Positions 24,691-36,059 of a stretch of 64,000 nt of DNA are shown piece after piece; position 1 is the stretch's first letter, and each line of letters begins with the position of its first letter. Origin of the DNA: Sinotaia quadrata (Eukaryota > Mollusca > Gastropoda > Architaenioglossa > Viviparidae); NCBI GenBank assembly GCA_028829895.1, contig CM054179.1, positions 41,182,617 through 41,246,616 of the forward strand, in the 5' to 3' direction. The notes beneath the pieces are model-generated. The model was not told where the DNA came from. It saw nothing but the letters and a program-made list of their open reading frames with translations, and did no database searches. A program made the position numbers and the translations under genes.

Positions 24691-24840
24691 GTTATATATA
24701 GTAGACAAGCGGTTATATATAGTAGACAATCGGTTATATATAGTAGACAAGCGGTTATATATAGTAGACAAGCGCTTATATATAGTAGACAAGCGGTTAT
24801 ATATAGTAGACAATCGGTTATATACAGTAGACAAGTGGTA
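24691..24840. repeat. 21-bp minisatellite, about 7 copies
   Basis: GGTTATATATAGTAGACAAG plus C is repeated with only AAGC/AATC and GCGC variants. All frames on both strands are open, so the predicted Tyr/Ser/Arg peptides mean nothing. Confidence 0.95.
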
Positions 24841-25359
24841 GAACGTCTTATAATACTTACGGTTAAAGGAGGCATAGACACTAATTAATATCAGCAAAAC
24901 ACACTGATCGATTGCATCTTTGACAACAAACACAAACAAATAATCTTGTGAACGTGACGCTAGCGACAGAGTTATAGAAAAACGCCACGCCCGTCAATTA
25001 ACCAATTATTTATTTTTACACATCTCTATGTTCGACATTATCCCACGCTGAAATGCGGTACTGCACATATCTGTTAACCTTTTACATCTCTGACAGGGGA
25101 GGTAAAGCACGCGTCAGTCCTAGAAGCCCGTACATTTATAAGTTGATTCGTGCGCAGAGCTGGTATTAATTAACGTGACCAGCAACGTTCTTTTTATTTA
25201 CTCTAGCACTTGAAATAAAGAGGTTTATTTAAATAGCTATAGAGGAGGTAATCCTCTCTCTGTGAAACAAGTATAAATACAATATGGCAGTCAAAGCAGC
25301 TTGATATATTTGCCCTTGACTTTGATCTAAAAAAAGAAACGATTTGTTCAGACTGGCCT
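24841..25359. other. No gene seen
   Basis: Unique AT-rich sequence. Confidence 0.45.
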
Positions 25360-25530
25360 CACGGAGGGCGTTTGAGGGTGTGCGCCAAACTAGGTGCGAC
25401 CTGTTTCACCCCCTTCCGCCAGCCCTCCTGCCCTCCACCTCAGAACGCACCGCGAGGCCGTGGGGCTCCCCCCCAGAGGCAGCCCAAGATCGTGAAGATG
25501 AAAGGTCTTTTGCGGCTTCTGGGGTGAGAG
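25360..25530 (+). mobile_element. Rep-B dispersed repeat, copy 3
   Basis: Closest relative of the 22.4-kb copy, with the same orientation and end motifs and a few indels (CTGATGCAACC reads CTAGGTGCGACC). The indels shift reading frame between the copies, which argues against a conserved protein. Confidence 0.75.
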
Positions 25531-25654
25531 AGAAAGCGTAATCAAATCCAGACTGGCCGGCCACGAAAGATATATGATGGACATGGCAAGCCTAAATAAT
25601 TTTCGGGTAAACAATCATTTTAAAAATAAATAAAAGCAGTCTCGATAGGCCAAA

Positions 25655-25795
25655 CAGGAATAATATTTTGTCTTGTAAATAATAATATTTTGTCTTGTAA
25701 ATAATAATATTTTTTTGTCTTGTAAATAATAATATTTTGTCTTGTAAATAATAATATTTTGTCTTGTAAATAATAATATTTTGTCTTGTAAATAA
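25655..25795. repeat. 22-bp minisatellite, 6 copies
   Basis: ATAATATTTTGTCTTGTAAA plus TA repeats, nearly identical; one copy has two extra T. Confidence 0.95.
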
Positions 25796-27880
25796 CTTCG
25801 CATGTTCTCAAAAGACACGATTTGTCGAGTACGAAAGTAAGAAATGCGACATCTAGAAAAAACAAAAAAAACAAAAAAAAAAAAACTTATTTCTCAGTAA
25901 ACAAAACGTTCTTATTACTGTACAGCCGATGAGGAAGAATGTATACCGCAAAGATTTATACAGACATACAAACATATATAAGTATACAGATGTATGCTTG
26001 GAGATAAAATTAGAATTTATGTACGATTGTCATTATACTTCGCAGATTTGAACTTTTACTCCTCTCTCACCTGTTCCTCTTCTTAGGAAAACCACGACAC
26101 CCTGTAGTCGACACCTGCGAATTTACGTCGCTCGCGTCTCATTTACTCTCAATTTTGAGTTTTTTTTTTTCTTTCGTCATTTCGAATGAGATGTGATTAA
26201 CTTATACGTTTACAAGAGAATAAAATAAAAGTTTGTGTACTTCTATGGCTAACAGCAGTAGGAAAACAAACAAACAAGCAACAACTAGCAGATAAACAAG
26301 CCGTAATACAAATCTTTAAAAAGAGGTAACTCATAAAAAGTCAGTCTCAAGAGATATTATTTTCACCACGAAGTTTTGAAAGGAAATCCTTAGTAGCTGC
26401 TATTATAGATTTTTACATTTTTGGTGTTTGCATGACGGCTTCTACTTTACCTGAAAGTGTGTAGTGTACATGCATCCAATGCTTCCAGCGAACAAACTAC
26501 ACACGATACCTGAAACTCATTACCTAAATGAAAAGTGCCAGGTTAGATGCACTCATCAGTGGCAGAGATTAACCTCCTTTACACGCAAAAAGGAAGGCTA
26601 AGACAGGTTATGCACAGTGCATGTAATGGTTTATTTTTAGTGCCTTTCAGCCTAAAATTATCACGATATATTAAGACATTGATTGCGATTGTCTCTAGGT
26701 CGGGCTGATTTCATTTCCTCACATCTTATTATGCTTTGCAAGTACTAAGACTGTAGGCCAATATAATTTACTGTGGATAGAAAGATGGAACTGTGCGGAG
26801 AGATGTGGGGTAGATTAGTCGATATTCTGTGTGATCCGCTCCGTGATTTTTGCATGCATTGTTTTCGGTAATCCTGGGTTCAACGCCCTCACATTAAACA
26901 GCTAGCATGATTCATCCTTTTTGACGTAAATATAAACATTTTCCCGACTTCGACCGTAAATTTTTTAAAAAGGGAATATATTTTATTTATATTAAAATTT
27001 ATATTCGCACGCACCTCATGCACACGTACATGCACAGCAGGTAAATAGAACAAGTGCATAGCATCAACAACAGTAACCACATTAGAAACATAAACACTCT
27101 TCAAAACTAAGAAAACACATTCTGTGCAAAAAGTGCGTCCGTGTATTAAATTCCAGATTAAATAATTTAAACTGGCAAACAGCATGATTGGCACTCTTCT
27201 CTAAGCAAGCATCACACAGATCTGGATCTCCTTGCCTTAAATTAAAGTGCTGGCATAATTTTGAAGACTAGTACAATGGTTTCTTTTCGTGATAAGCCAA
27301 AACAGTTTTTGTTTCAAAAGAAGGGACATGGGCATTTTTGTAATGCACGTCATTTTAATTAAGTTTATTTGGCAAGCGTACGCACCGACACCCAACATCC
27401 GTTAATGACACCATTGACTTTGTGACTTGATCGAATTTCTATTTTTTTTTTCGATTAGCCACTGGCTTGGATGATTGCATTTGATCTGCTAACGCCATCA
27501 TAGTCGCATAACCACTGCAGATAATCATCAAGAGTTATCTTTCTTTCTCACAAACATCAATATATTCTGGCAAGATGATGTTTAATACATATGCCTAGAA
27601 ACTAAAACTCCAAGATGTCCTGAGAGGTAATGTTTAGATATTTGTTTTACCCCTTCTTTTTTGTGTACTCGATAGTTGTAAGTATATAATTTGTCGACAA
27701 CGACAGTCTTGTAAAAGTATTGGCTAAAAAAAAAAAAAAAAAATTAAAAAAAAACAGCAATGTCTATGCTGTAAAGTGGAAATGACGTCCCTACCGTGTC
27801 AACATTCTAGCTTGAAATCAACTCTACCCGGAAACGCTCTAATAAATTCAGTCTGTGAGGCAACATACTCTGAGATTTAT
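25796..27880. other. Long stretch with no gene seen
   Basis: Unique AT-rich sequence. CCTGGGTTCAACGCCCTC near 26871 resembles a Pol III B box but has no convincing A box. The 101-codon minus-strand frame at 26889-27194 is unsupported. A-run at about 27727. Confidence 0.5.
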
Positions 27881-28085
27881 TATGCATTACCTTGCTACTG
27901 TCAAACTCTAATTGATATTCCTACTAAAACGATACATCTTGTCAGATTTTCTGTGCATTACTTCCCTTGTTATTTTGGAACTACACTATAAGCGATGTTC
28001 CTACTACAGCAACACATCGTGTCAGATTATTTGTGATTACTTCCCTTGTTACTGTGGAACTGTAAACGACGTTCGTCCTAAGAGA
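27881..28085. repeat. About 80-bp tandem repeat, 2-3 copies
   Basis: TGTCAGATTTTCTGTGCATT and TTACTTCCCTTGTTATTTTG recur with GATGTTCCTACTACAGCAAC; a further degraded copy lies on the left. Confidence 0.75.
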
Positions 28086-29199
28086 TTATAACTGATCATG
28101 TAGTAGAGCGTAGCCTTAAATTCTTCAAGATATTTATATACCCAAGCGTTTTTCGCGTAAACAGCCAAACAGGAAACTTTTTTTTTTTTTAAAAGAAGGA
28201 AATATAGCACTAAAATAAAGCACCAGTAAATTAATTAGGTCAAAAGCAGCAATAGACAAGAAATATCATCACATTGTAATTCGCAAATTGGAAACCAGAT
28301 TCTGATTGTAACGAGTTGCCGTACTGACTGGATTGGTTGTTTCTGTTTTCTAAGTCAAATGTACTTGGGGTTTAGTACAATATCGCACCCGAATACGAAC
28401 AATACACAGATTAAAACTTGTAATCTTATTCAGATCAATCCTCGTCAGAGCTGCCGCCATTCAGAAAGGAAAATAGGCGTTGAGCAGGTCATAGAGTTCG
28501 ATTTCCGAGGGGAATTGTTTGAAAAATGAAGCTAGTCTGACTGCAGGGCACTGCTTTCTATTCCAAGAAAGTTATTCCCCTTATCTTCTATTAACGGGGA
28601 ACCTCTGAGTGTCGCTACGTCATTGTAATTTACATTCCTTTGGTAAGGGCGGTAAATCCGTTACATCAGTGCTAAAAATTTTCGCAACCAGAAATCTGAA
28701 GAAAACTGGGGGAATAAAACATAAACTGTTCAAAACAATAGATGTATATTTCTATTTTAAACAAATCTCTTTCCCCCCCCCAGTTATTTTCTAATTAAAC
28801 AGTAGGTTTTATATTTATAAATTTCAGTTTTAATATTATTGCAGGTTTTGTGTAATCTTTGTCTTTTAGATTGCTAACAGTGGACATAAGAAAAAGTATT
28901 ATAATAATATGTGCAATTTGTTTTTCATAAGATAAATGTGAGGAATCTCATTTTTACTATATTACAAATCATTTTGTTCTCTGTTATCTTCCTTCTTGTA
29001 ATAAGGAGGAATGTGAAAATGTAAAAAATGCAAGCATACTTACCTAATTTATTTATATAACCCGGATGAAATAATAGTGACAAGATAGCTAAATTAAAGA
29101 TGGCATTTTTCTGTTGACCTACATTTATACCCAAATCTTAATAGACCTTTCTTTTTTTCTTTCTTTCTTAGAAATAGTAAGTCAAATTAATTTTTCTCA
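28086..29199. other. No gene seen
   Basis: Unique AT-rich sequence. The 61-codon frame at 28609-28794 has no recognised family. Confidence 0.45.
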
Positions 29200-29410
29200 C
29201 TGACATGTTGAATGATTTAATATGTGGGTAGAAATAGAAAGTTATGAAGTTTACAAACTTAAAATAGTTGACCGAATTCTTTGACTATAATGATGGACAT
29301 TATTTTGCTCCACGTTACTACATTTTCCGTTGGGAAACATGAAACGTTTATTTCAGAACTCGTGTGCTAACGAGATTTTGGGCAGAACTGGCAGAAGTAG
29401 AGAACACTGA
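29200..29410 (+). mobile_element. Rep-C dispersed repeat, copy 2
   Basis: Shares TGAATGATTTAATATGTGGG, TAGAAATAGAAAG, GACCGAATTCTTTGACTATA and GGGAAACATGAAACGTTTAT, in that order, with copies at 15.4 and 51.9 kb. A 49-bp array begins about 20 bp after it. Confidence 0.6.
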
Positions 29411-29431
29411 TTTATTCAGATCGTCTTATTA

Positions 29432-29815
29432 ATTTTGTACAACTAATATTTATAAGGCTATTAAAATGCATTAATTGTACAAATAATATTTATATAATGT
29501 TATGGGGTATTAAGATGTATTAATTGTACAATTAATATTTATAAAATGTTTTTTGGGTATTAAGGTGTATTAATTGTACAATTACTATTTATAAAATGTT
29601 TTGGGGTTTTAAGATGTATTAATTGTACAAATAATATTTATAAAATGTTTTGTACACTAATAATTAATATTTATAAACTGTTTTTGGGGTTTTAAGGTGT
29701 ATTAATTGTACAAATACTATTTATAAAATGTTTTGTACACTAACATTTATAAAGTTGTTTGGGTATTAAGATGTATTAATTGTACAACTAATATTTATCA
29801 AATGTTTTTGAATAC
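29432..29815. repeat. About 49-bp AT-rich minisatellite, about 8 copies
   Basis: The unit contains TTAATTGTACAACTAATATT, TATAAAATGTTTT and GGGTATTAAGATGTA. Some copies are shortened to TTTTGTACACTAA forms. Confidence 0.9.
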
Positions 29816-30134
29816 TAAAATTAGCCACTTTGTATCGTTCTGTGGCAATCTCGTACATGAACGAGAGGTTTGATTTCTATTACGCTTTTAACATTAAAGT
29901 AATAATATTTTAAAAGTTGGTGGCTACTGAAACTTAGCCAGGACGTTTACAAATAATGACATTCCTGAAATATCTAGTTTTTATTTTATTCATGCAGAAT
30001 GAATTCTAAATGTACTGCAAGAAATCACCGCATTTTATTTGTTTGTAACTTGTGAACAGTTTTCTAATAAGTCAACATAGGTGAAAATAAAAAAGGTTTG
30101 CTCTAGATCAGTAGTTCTCAACCTTTTTTGCTCC

Positions 30135-30690
30135 ATGCACCCTTTTCAGCATATGTAAGAGTGTCATTCCCACCCATCCCTTTTCACCATAAGTAAGAAT
30201 ATCATTCCCCCATTTTCACCATATGTAAGAGTTCATTCCCACCCATCCCTTTTCACCAAATGTAAGTGTCATTCCCATCCATCCCCTTTCACCATATGTA
30301 AGAGTTCATTCCCACCAATCCCTTTTCACCATATGTAAGAATATCATTCCCCCATTTTCACGATAGGTAAGAATATCATTCCCCCATTTTCACCATATGT
30401 AAGAGTTCATTCCCACCCATCCCTTTTCACCATATGTAAGAATAGCATTCCCCCATTTTCACCATATGTAAGAGTTCATTCCCACCCATCCATTTTCACC
30501 ATATGTAAGAGTTCATTCCCACCCATCCCTTTTCACCAAATGTGTCATTCCCATCCATCCCCTTTCACCATATGTAAGAGTTCATTCCCACCCATCGCTT
30601 TTCACCATATGTAAGAGTGTCATTCCCACCCATCCCTTTTCACCATATGTAAGATTGTCATTCCCCCATTTTCACCATATGTAAGAATGC
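30135..30690. repeat. 30-38-bp minisatellite inside the hAT element
   Basis: About 16 copies of CCCTTTTCACCATATGTAAG followed by AGTTCATTCCCACCCAT or a shorter AATATCATTCCCCCA form. Long and short forms are interspersed, suggesting repeated unequal exchange. Confidence 0.92.
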
Positions 30691-31085
30691 CCTTCTCTCC
30701 TTTCCGAGATTGTCTAATCAAAAGGTGCATTCCAAATAACAAGCATATAAATCTTTTATTTTTTCTATAATAGTACAACATACTACATTTATTTGGATTA
30801 TTTTTATAGTGGAGATTTACATATTTAATAGCAATAGAAAATTATCATGGATTTTAAAACTTGAATAAAAGTATTTTTTTAATATTCATAAATAATTATT
30901 TAACAGGCTAATGTTCTACAGATAAAAAGTGAAATATTTATTTTTACTTTTAATTTAATCTGTGACATACAAAAAAAGTAAGATGTCCTGTAGGTCATGT
31001 ATAATCTGTAGAATTGTGGTTTGTAGAAAGTTTGAGTCTGTGGTCCCCCTTCTTCCCCCTCCCCAGGAAACCCTCAAATTCTTCC

Positions 31086-31088
<3 letters not shown>

Positions 31089-31141
<53 letters not shown>
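31089..31141. repeat. TG microsatellite
   Basis: About 26 TG dinucleotides just inside the right end of the hAT element. Confidence 0.96.
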
Positions 31142-31143
<2 letters not shown>

Positions 31144-31284
31144 AGAATTCCTGTCCTCCCGGTTGAGAACCCCTGCTCTAGCTCATGTGCAATGCCAATC
31201 GTTCTTCTGGAAATTGGATTTTAACCCACGGCTGAAGGGATACTTACGAATAGTCTAACAACAGGACGGGATCTTAAGCCGGGT

Positions 31285-31560
31285 CTCGACTCCTGTTTAT
31301 CTGTGAGTGATGACGGGTCTCAATTCCTGGTTATCTGTGAGTGATGACGGGTCTCGTCTCCTGGTTATCTGTGAGTGATGACGGGTCTCGATTCCTGGTT
31401 ATCTGTGAGTGATGACGGGTCTCGACTCCTGGTTATCTGTGAGTGATGACGGGTCTCGACTCCTGGTTATCTGTGAGTGATGACGGGTCTCGACTCCTGG
31501 TTAGCTGTGAGTGATGACGGGTCTCTATTCCGGTTAGATGTGAGTGATGACGTGTGCTGC
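31285..31560. repeat. 34-bp minisatellite, about 8 copies
   Basis: GTGATGACGGGTCTCGACTC plus CTGGTTATCTGTGA, with minor ATTC/GCTC variants and degraded edges. It begins about 100 bp after the hAT element. Confidence 0.93.
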
Positions 31561-31815
31561 TACATCTGGAACGGAGTAGAAGTCGACGTAAAGGAGCCGG
31601 GCTAGCGTAGTTACTGTCGGGGACTGCCAGAGATGAGACTGGAACACGAAAGTGGATCACGCTGAATGTGTGACCAACGTGACATCTTCAACGGAACAAC
31701 ATAAAGCTAGGTTATTTGTATGTTTAAAAATAAAATTACGAACGCTAAGAAGAAAGACGACCAAAGACAGAGAAGAAACTGTCAAAACAAATTAAAGTGA
31801 CTATCAGGCAGTAAA

Positions 31816-34216
31816 ATGTTCTTCCAATTGCGAAAGGCCTGGTTTCCAAGATTACCTACAATAAAGATGTCGACATTCAGGAATGGTAAGTCCACTCAAT
31901 GTACACGTGAATCTTTCACGTCACACCTAACATCTCCCGGCCCCGGACACGACTCGTTTTGGCGACATGTGTCCTGCATTGTGACCGTCTCGACAACAGG
32001 ATAGACGATGCGGGAGGGGCTCCTTTGATACTGAACCAAAACCAGTAGCCAATGGAGCGAGACTATGTTGTCGCATCTCTGAAGACGGAAGAGATTTTAG
32101 TTTGCCACTGAACGTGTAAACGACAACTCTTCTCCCCCCCTCCCCAACACACATACACACCAGGTGGTAGTTCGAAGTGTGATCACTGACTACCGGTTTT
32201 TATAACTATTTGCAGCTGAAAAGGCTGAAGACATTTCGCAGTAGAAGACTTATGTGTCAAATCCATCACGATCAAAATGCTCCATTCGACTGCCAGCTAC
32301 TGAGTAAATCGGACGTGCCAACTCTTTGCTCCCCACATTTTTTCACGGATTACCGGATTAAGGATGGATTGTCGAAAGCACTCGAATAGCTACTAACGTC
32401 ACTCCCAAGCCCTTTTCAGGGCGGGGGGAGGGATAAAAGGATGGCTTATATCATATCGCCACCCTTCCTATACCCTTCACAGAGCTGGAAAAGCAAGTTG
32501 AAATTGTTCAGCACGACTACGCTAGAAAAATACTGGCTGGAAAAGCAAGATGAAATTGCTCAGCACGAGTACGCTAGAAAAATATTGGCTGGAAAAGCAA
32601 GATGAAATTGCTCAGCACGAGTACGCCAGAAAAATCCACACTAGCGGTACATATAGACCCCGATATTTATGGGTGTGGCCAGAAAGCTTGAAAATAGAAA
32701 CCAGTAAAGACATGCCGGGGAGATATTGGAATTCAACAGTTCTCACAGTCTTCAACTTCGAAGAGAAAGCGGATTCTCATTTGAACCAAATTATACCTCT
32801 GCGGAACTTCCTCAAGGAACACATACAAATAATTGAAAAACCGACAGCTACTGCCAAAAGAGACCCAAACCAAGCCAAGTGCACTTGAACAAGGGATCCA
32901 GGCAAACATCAAACCACCAACAACGGAAAAACGAGACCAGACAATCAACAAAACTTTCTGCGAAAAGGAGATGACTACTCAAATAATATGGAAAATTCCT
33001 CCAAAAATGAAAGTGAACATAACACAGACTAACAGCCAGGAAAATACAACAGACCTTTTCACAAACTACGCCTACCGTGACTAAAGAAAACAAAAGTCGA
33101 ACACCAACTACTACAACAGCAGGAAACGAATTGCAGACAATAACAATAGAAAGAAAAAAATAAAAAGAATACAACGAACTCATAGACGGTAAAGACAAAA
33201 ACTAAAACCAAAAACATTCAAACTGATCAAGACGCCATTAAGAAAATCAACGTACCAACTGAAACTGAGGCCGCACTCAACGAGTACGAGAGAATACTTG
33301 AGGCACCACCTCTCACCCCTGCCAGTGACGCCACCAAGAAAATCAGCGGCGGCAACATCGTCAGCAACAACAGTTGACATCGAGGCTTTCATCGAAAACG
33401 GCACAACGGTGTTGGAGGTTTCCCCCTCTCTCACTACTGCCAGAACCAACTACAACGGCAGCAAGAGAGCCTTTAACAAAGAAAAAGAAAAGAAATAGAC
33501 CGCCTCAACACACCAGGCGTGACACGAATCAGCAACAACAGTGCCAATAACAACAGCAACAACAACGGCCACAACAACGCCGCAGAAATCACCAAACAGC
33601 GACAACAATGGCAGTACTATGAGTAACAGTATCCATACTAGCAATATTTCAACACACACATACACACACACACATACACCATACCCCCGTTGCGGACATG
33701 ATTCAGCTGATGCTCGATCATCTTTACCAGCGTTCATTTTCGTACATCCCAACGAAGACCGGGTACAGCCACAACATCAGTGACAACGACGAAACACCAC
33801 CAGTGAAGAGGCCATGGGGTTGAACATCTCGGGCACACGTACACTAGGTATAGATTTGGTGTGTTGCTACCCTGGGCTCAGTAAGAACCCTCCCACTTTA
33901 ACATTAGGAATTACAGCAGCAACTAGCACCACAACTTTAGCCCCCGGATTATCGAGCTAGAGTCCGCCTTTGCCGGCCAGACTTGTTTACAACGGACATT
34001 GATACTATATGATGTGTTAAAAAATTCTACTTAAGGTACGCACGACACTACAAGACGACTTTAGAAAATTCTACTACAATGACTACTTAGCCAGCAAGCC
34101 GCATCCCCCACTACCCTCCATTCAGACAGACTTTTGTGTTACAGAAGTCAGCACTTTGGTTGTAATCATACTCTGACTTTTACTACTAATACTGTTTTGT
34201 TCTAAAAATAAATAAA
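31816..34216 (+). pseudogene. Unidentified, probably decayed, coding block
   Basis: Plus-strand stretches with protein-like composition follow one another with frame changes. A possible first exon (ATGs at 31816 and 31867) ends at 31885 before GTAAGT. A pyrimidine-rich acceptor ends at 32482, and joining the two keeps phase. A 52-bp triplication then shifts the frame, after which 32589-32888 is open. Further open segments are 32833-33084, about 33195-33377, 33298-33498, about 33674-33823, about 33823-33960 and about 33985-34176. The 33.3-33.7 kb part is rich in Thr, Asn and Ser with several N-glycosylation-like triplets. The end has a hydrophobic Leu/Ile/Val run interrupted by TGA (34174), a short basic tail, and AATAAA at 34207 and 34211. 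This looks like a membrane protein gene of 550 codons or more that has lost its frame, or a gene with introns I cannot place. I recognise no family; a host gene, transposon gene or endogenous viral remnant are all possible. Confidence 0.4.
32485..32640 (+). repeat. 52-bp triplication inside the coding block
   Basis: CTGGAAAAGCAAG starts at 32485, 32537 and 32589, exact 52-bp steps. Copies 2 and 3 are nearly identical; copy 1 differs at a few sites. Because 52 is not a multiple of three, each copy sits in a different frame; only the third is in frame with the following 83 codons. Confidence 0.95.
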
Positions 34217-35877
34217 GAAACAAACACTCGTTAAAGTTGCAATGTACCAGTGAAAAAAAGGGAATTTAAACTAAGCAAATACTGCTCTGTATTCGTTTTG
34301 GAAAACAATAATACTTCTCCAGTGATTTCAGTCCCGGGTGGGGAGATTAGGGTGGGATAGTGTTATGTGGCTGTCCTAGTTACGATAATCCTCAACCAAG
34401 ATATTTATGTCCCAGTAGCTAGGGGTACCCGTTAAATAATGCATTAGCTTGAATAGTAACTGCGAGAAGAAATAGAAGACTATATATTCCTAATCCCTTT
34501 AATTGCTATATTGTTCCATTCATAAAAAGAAAATTATGCCCTAAGTGAAACGTACCCTTTAAGTACACTGAGACATTTTGCCGTGCCCCGTGGGGTTCTA
34601 ACCAGTTGCCTTAACAACACTTAGTTCTAATGTACCAGTGAAAAATAATTCTAATAAGGAACATAGTGATCGGTGATTTTAGAACTGATATCCGATTTAG
34701 GTATCCTTTGGCTGCCATTTGTAAGTTGTCGATGATTTAAAATATAAGTACACTTATCTGAAAAGTAAAACCCCACCCCATCAGCTTTTAATCGTATTTA
34801 ATGTATACATCTGTGAACGGCGCACACCAGACAGCCCGAGCTGCCGATGTACAACCCCACACAGTGCCAGCTATTCATTGCGCGCATTGCCTCGGCTCAC
34901 CGCGACCGCCTGACGTTTTGCTATCGACAGTATAACAGTACGTTACAACAGCCGCTGGGTCGGGCTCAGCCGGAAAGTGAGAGTACAGAGGGGAAGGGGA
35001 GCGTAATCGCCTAGCAACCGCCACCCCCATCTCTACCCTAGCCCACTTTTTTTTTCTTCCCTCCCTCCCGTCCCTTCTCTCTCCGCTTTCCTCTCACACC
35101 CACTCACTGCTGGCTTGTTCCGTTTTCGCTTGACAGCCCTGGACTTAGGCCAACTTGCCTGTGTGTGCAGGCCCGGCCCTGGGGTCACAAGCTTTGGTTA
35201 GAGACACGTTGTGTATGTGTGAAAGTGTGCAGTACACATGGGATAGATGTGTTCGTGCAGTCGCTTGTTTTGTTGTTTTCGTTTTGAGCGTTCGTCGGAT
35301 AATGACCGGGTTTTTTTTCTCTCTCCTCGTTCTGTTTGTGTGGGTATTTTTTTTTTTTTTCGCGGGCGAGGAAATGTCGCAGGCCTGAACTGTAGGGTCC
35401 TGTCGACCAGCCATCGTGACCTGCCTGCTACACAGCTGAGTTTTGATCTATAACTGCCTGCCTGATGAAAACAAAAATAAATAATAATAATATTCTACTA
35501 ATAGGGCTGTCCTTAGGCACGAGCTCCTAAAATATGGCTGTTGACTTTTGTGTTGCTTGTGACGTGGTACTTAACGGGTGTCTACTTGATTTTAGTTCAG
35601 TTTGTTGTTTCTGTTTTGTTCAGGTGATTGTTTATTTCTTAAAATTTAACGAAGCGCTTCCCAAGGGTTATCGGTCTTGAGTTCACTCTAGTGCTGACGA
35701 TTTACCATCTCTTAGAGAGTAGAGTTCGACAGCTCCAAGGGGACAGTGGAGTTTGCAGACCGAAGCCCTAGTACAGTACTTGATTTGTGACACCGCGATT
35801 GCAGATCTACCCAGAGTCCGCAGCCTTTGCTCGGCCTTGTTACACGGACTGCTGCGCTCACCTTTATCCTCACACTT
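34217..35877. other. Non-coding with a CpG-bearing block
   Basis: ATGTACCAGTGAAAAA occurs twice (about 34239 and 34631). From about 34810 to 35450 CpG density and GC rise; see the regulatory entry. No protein is recognised. Confidence 0.5.
34810..35450. promoter_or_regulatory. Possible CpG-rich promoter region
   Basis: GC and CpG are clearly higher than in the surrounding AT-rich DNA (TTGCGCGCATTG, CACCGCGACCGCC, AACAGCCGCTGGGTCGGG). CCTAGCAACC at 35010-35019 resembles one half of an RFX X-box. No TATA box, strong donor or attached ORF could be fixed, so direction and target gene are unknown. Confidence 0.25.
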
Positions 35878-36059
35878 GTGTTGAGCACGGCCGTCTTAAC
35901 GGCATTATAGGCCCGTGGGCAAAGCAGAGCACTCGGGCCCATACCTGCACAACTACTCATATAAAACATACATAGATAAGCATGGAGCTGGTAAAGCCCC
36001 CCCCCCTCCCCGAGCAACTGCCCACATTGCCTATTCGTTAAGACAGCACTGGTGCTGAG
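35878..36059. mobile_element. hAT-type MITE, copy 2
   Basis: Element 35886-36051 (166 bp). The left end CACGGCCGTCTTAACG and the complement of the right end, CAGTGCTGTCTTAACG, are imperfect inverted repeats, with weaker inverted similarity further in. The 8-mers GTGTTGAG (35878-35885) and GTGCTGAG (36052-36059) match at 7 of 8. The interior is shared with the copy at 1.2 kb. There is no coding capacity; a 160-codon minus-strand open frame crossing it is fortuitous. Confidence 0.82.

Larger units (their letters stand above)
30101..31183. mobile_element. Non-autonomous hAT element carrying a minisatellite
   Basis: Left end CAGTAGTTCTCAACC at 30109; right end GGTTGAGAACCCCTG to 31175, its inverted complement except at two or three positions. 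This matches the common hAT terminus CAGNGGTTCTCAACC. The flanking 8-mers CTCTAGAT (30101-30108) and CTCTAGCT (31176-31183) match at 7 of 8 and fit the nTCTAGAn target preference of hAT elements. The 1067-bp interior has no transposase: 30135-30690 is a minisatellite, 30700-31080 is AT-rich, and 31089-31141 is TG. It needs a transposase supplied in trans. Confidence 0.88.

Noticed and set aside
26830..26890. Possible tRNA gene (B-box-like GGGTTCAACGCCC)
   Set aside because: No matching A box, acceptor stem or anticodon arm could be built.
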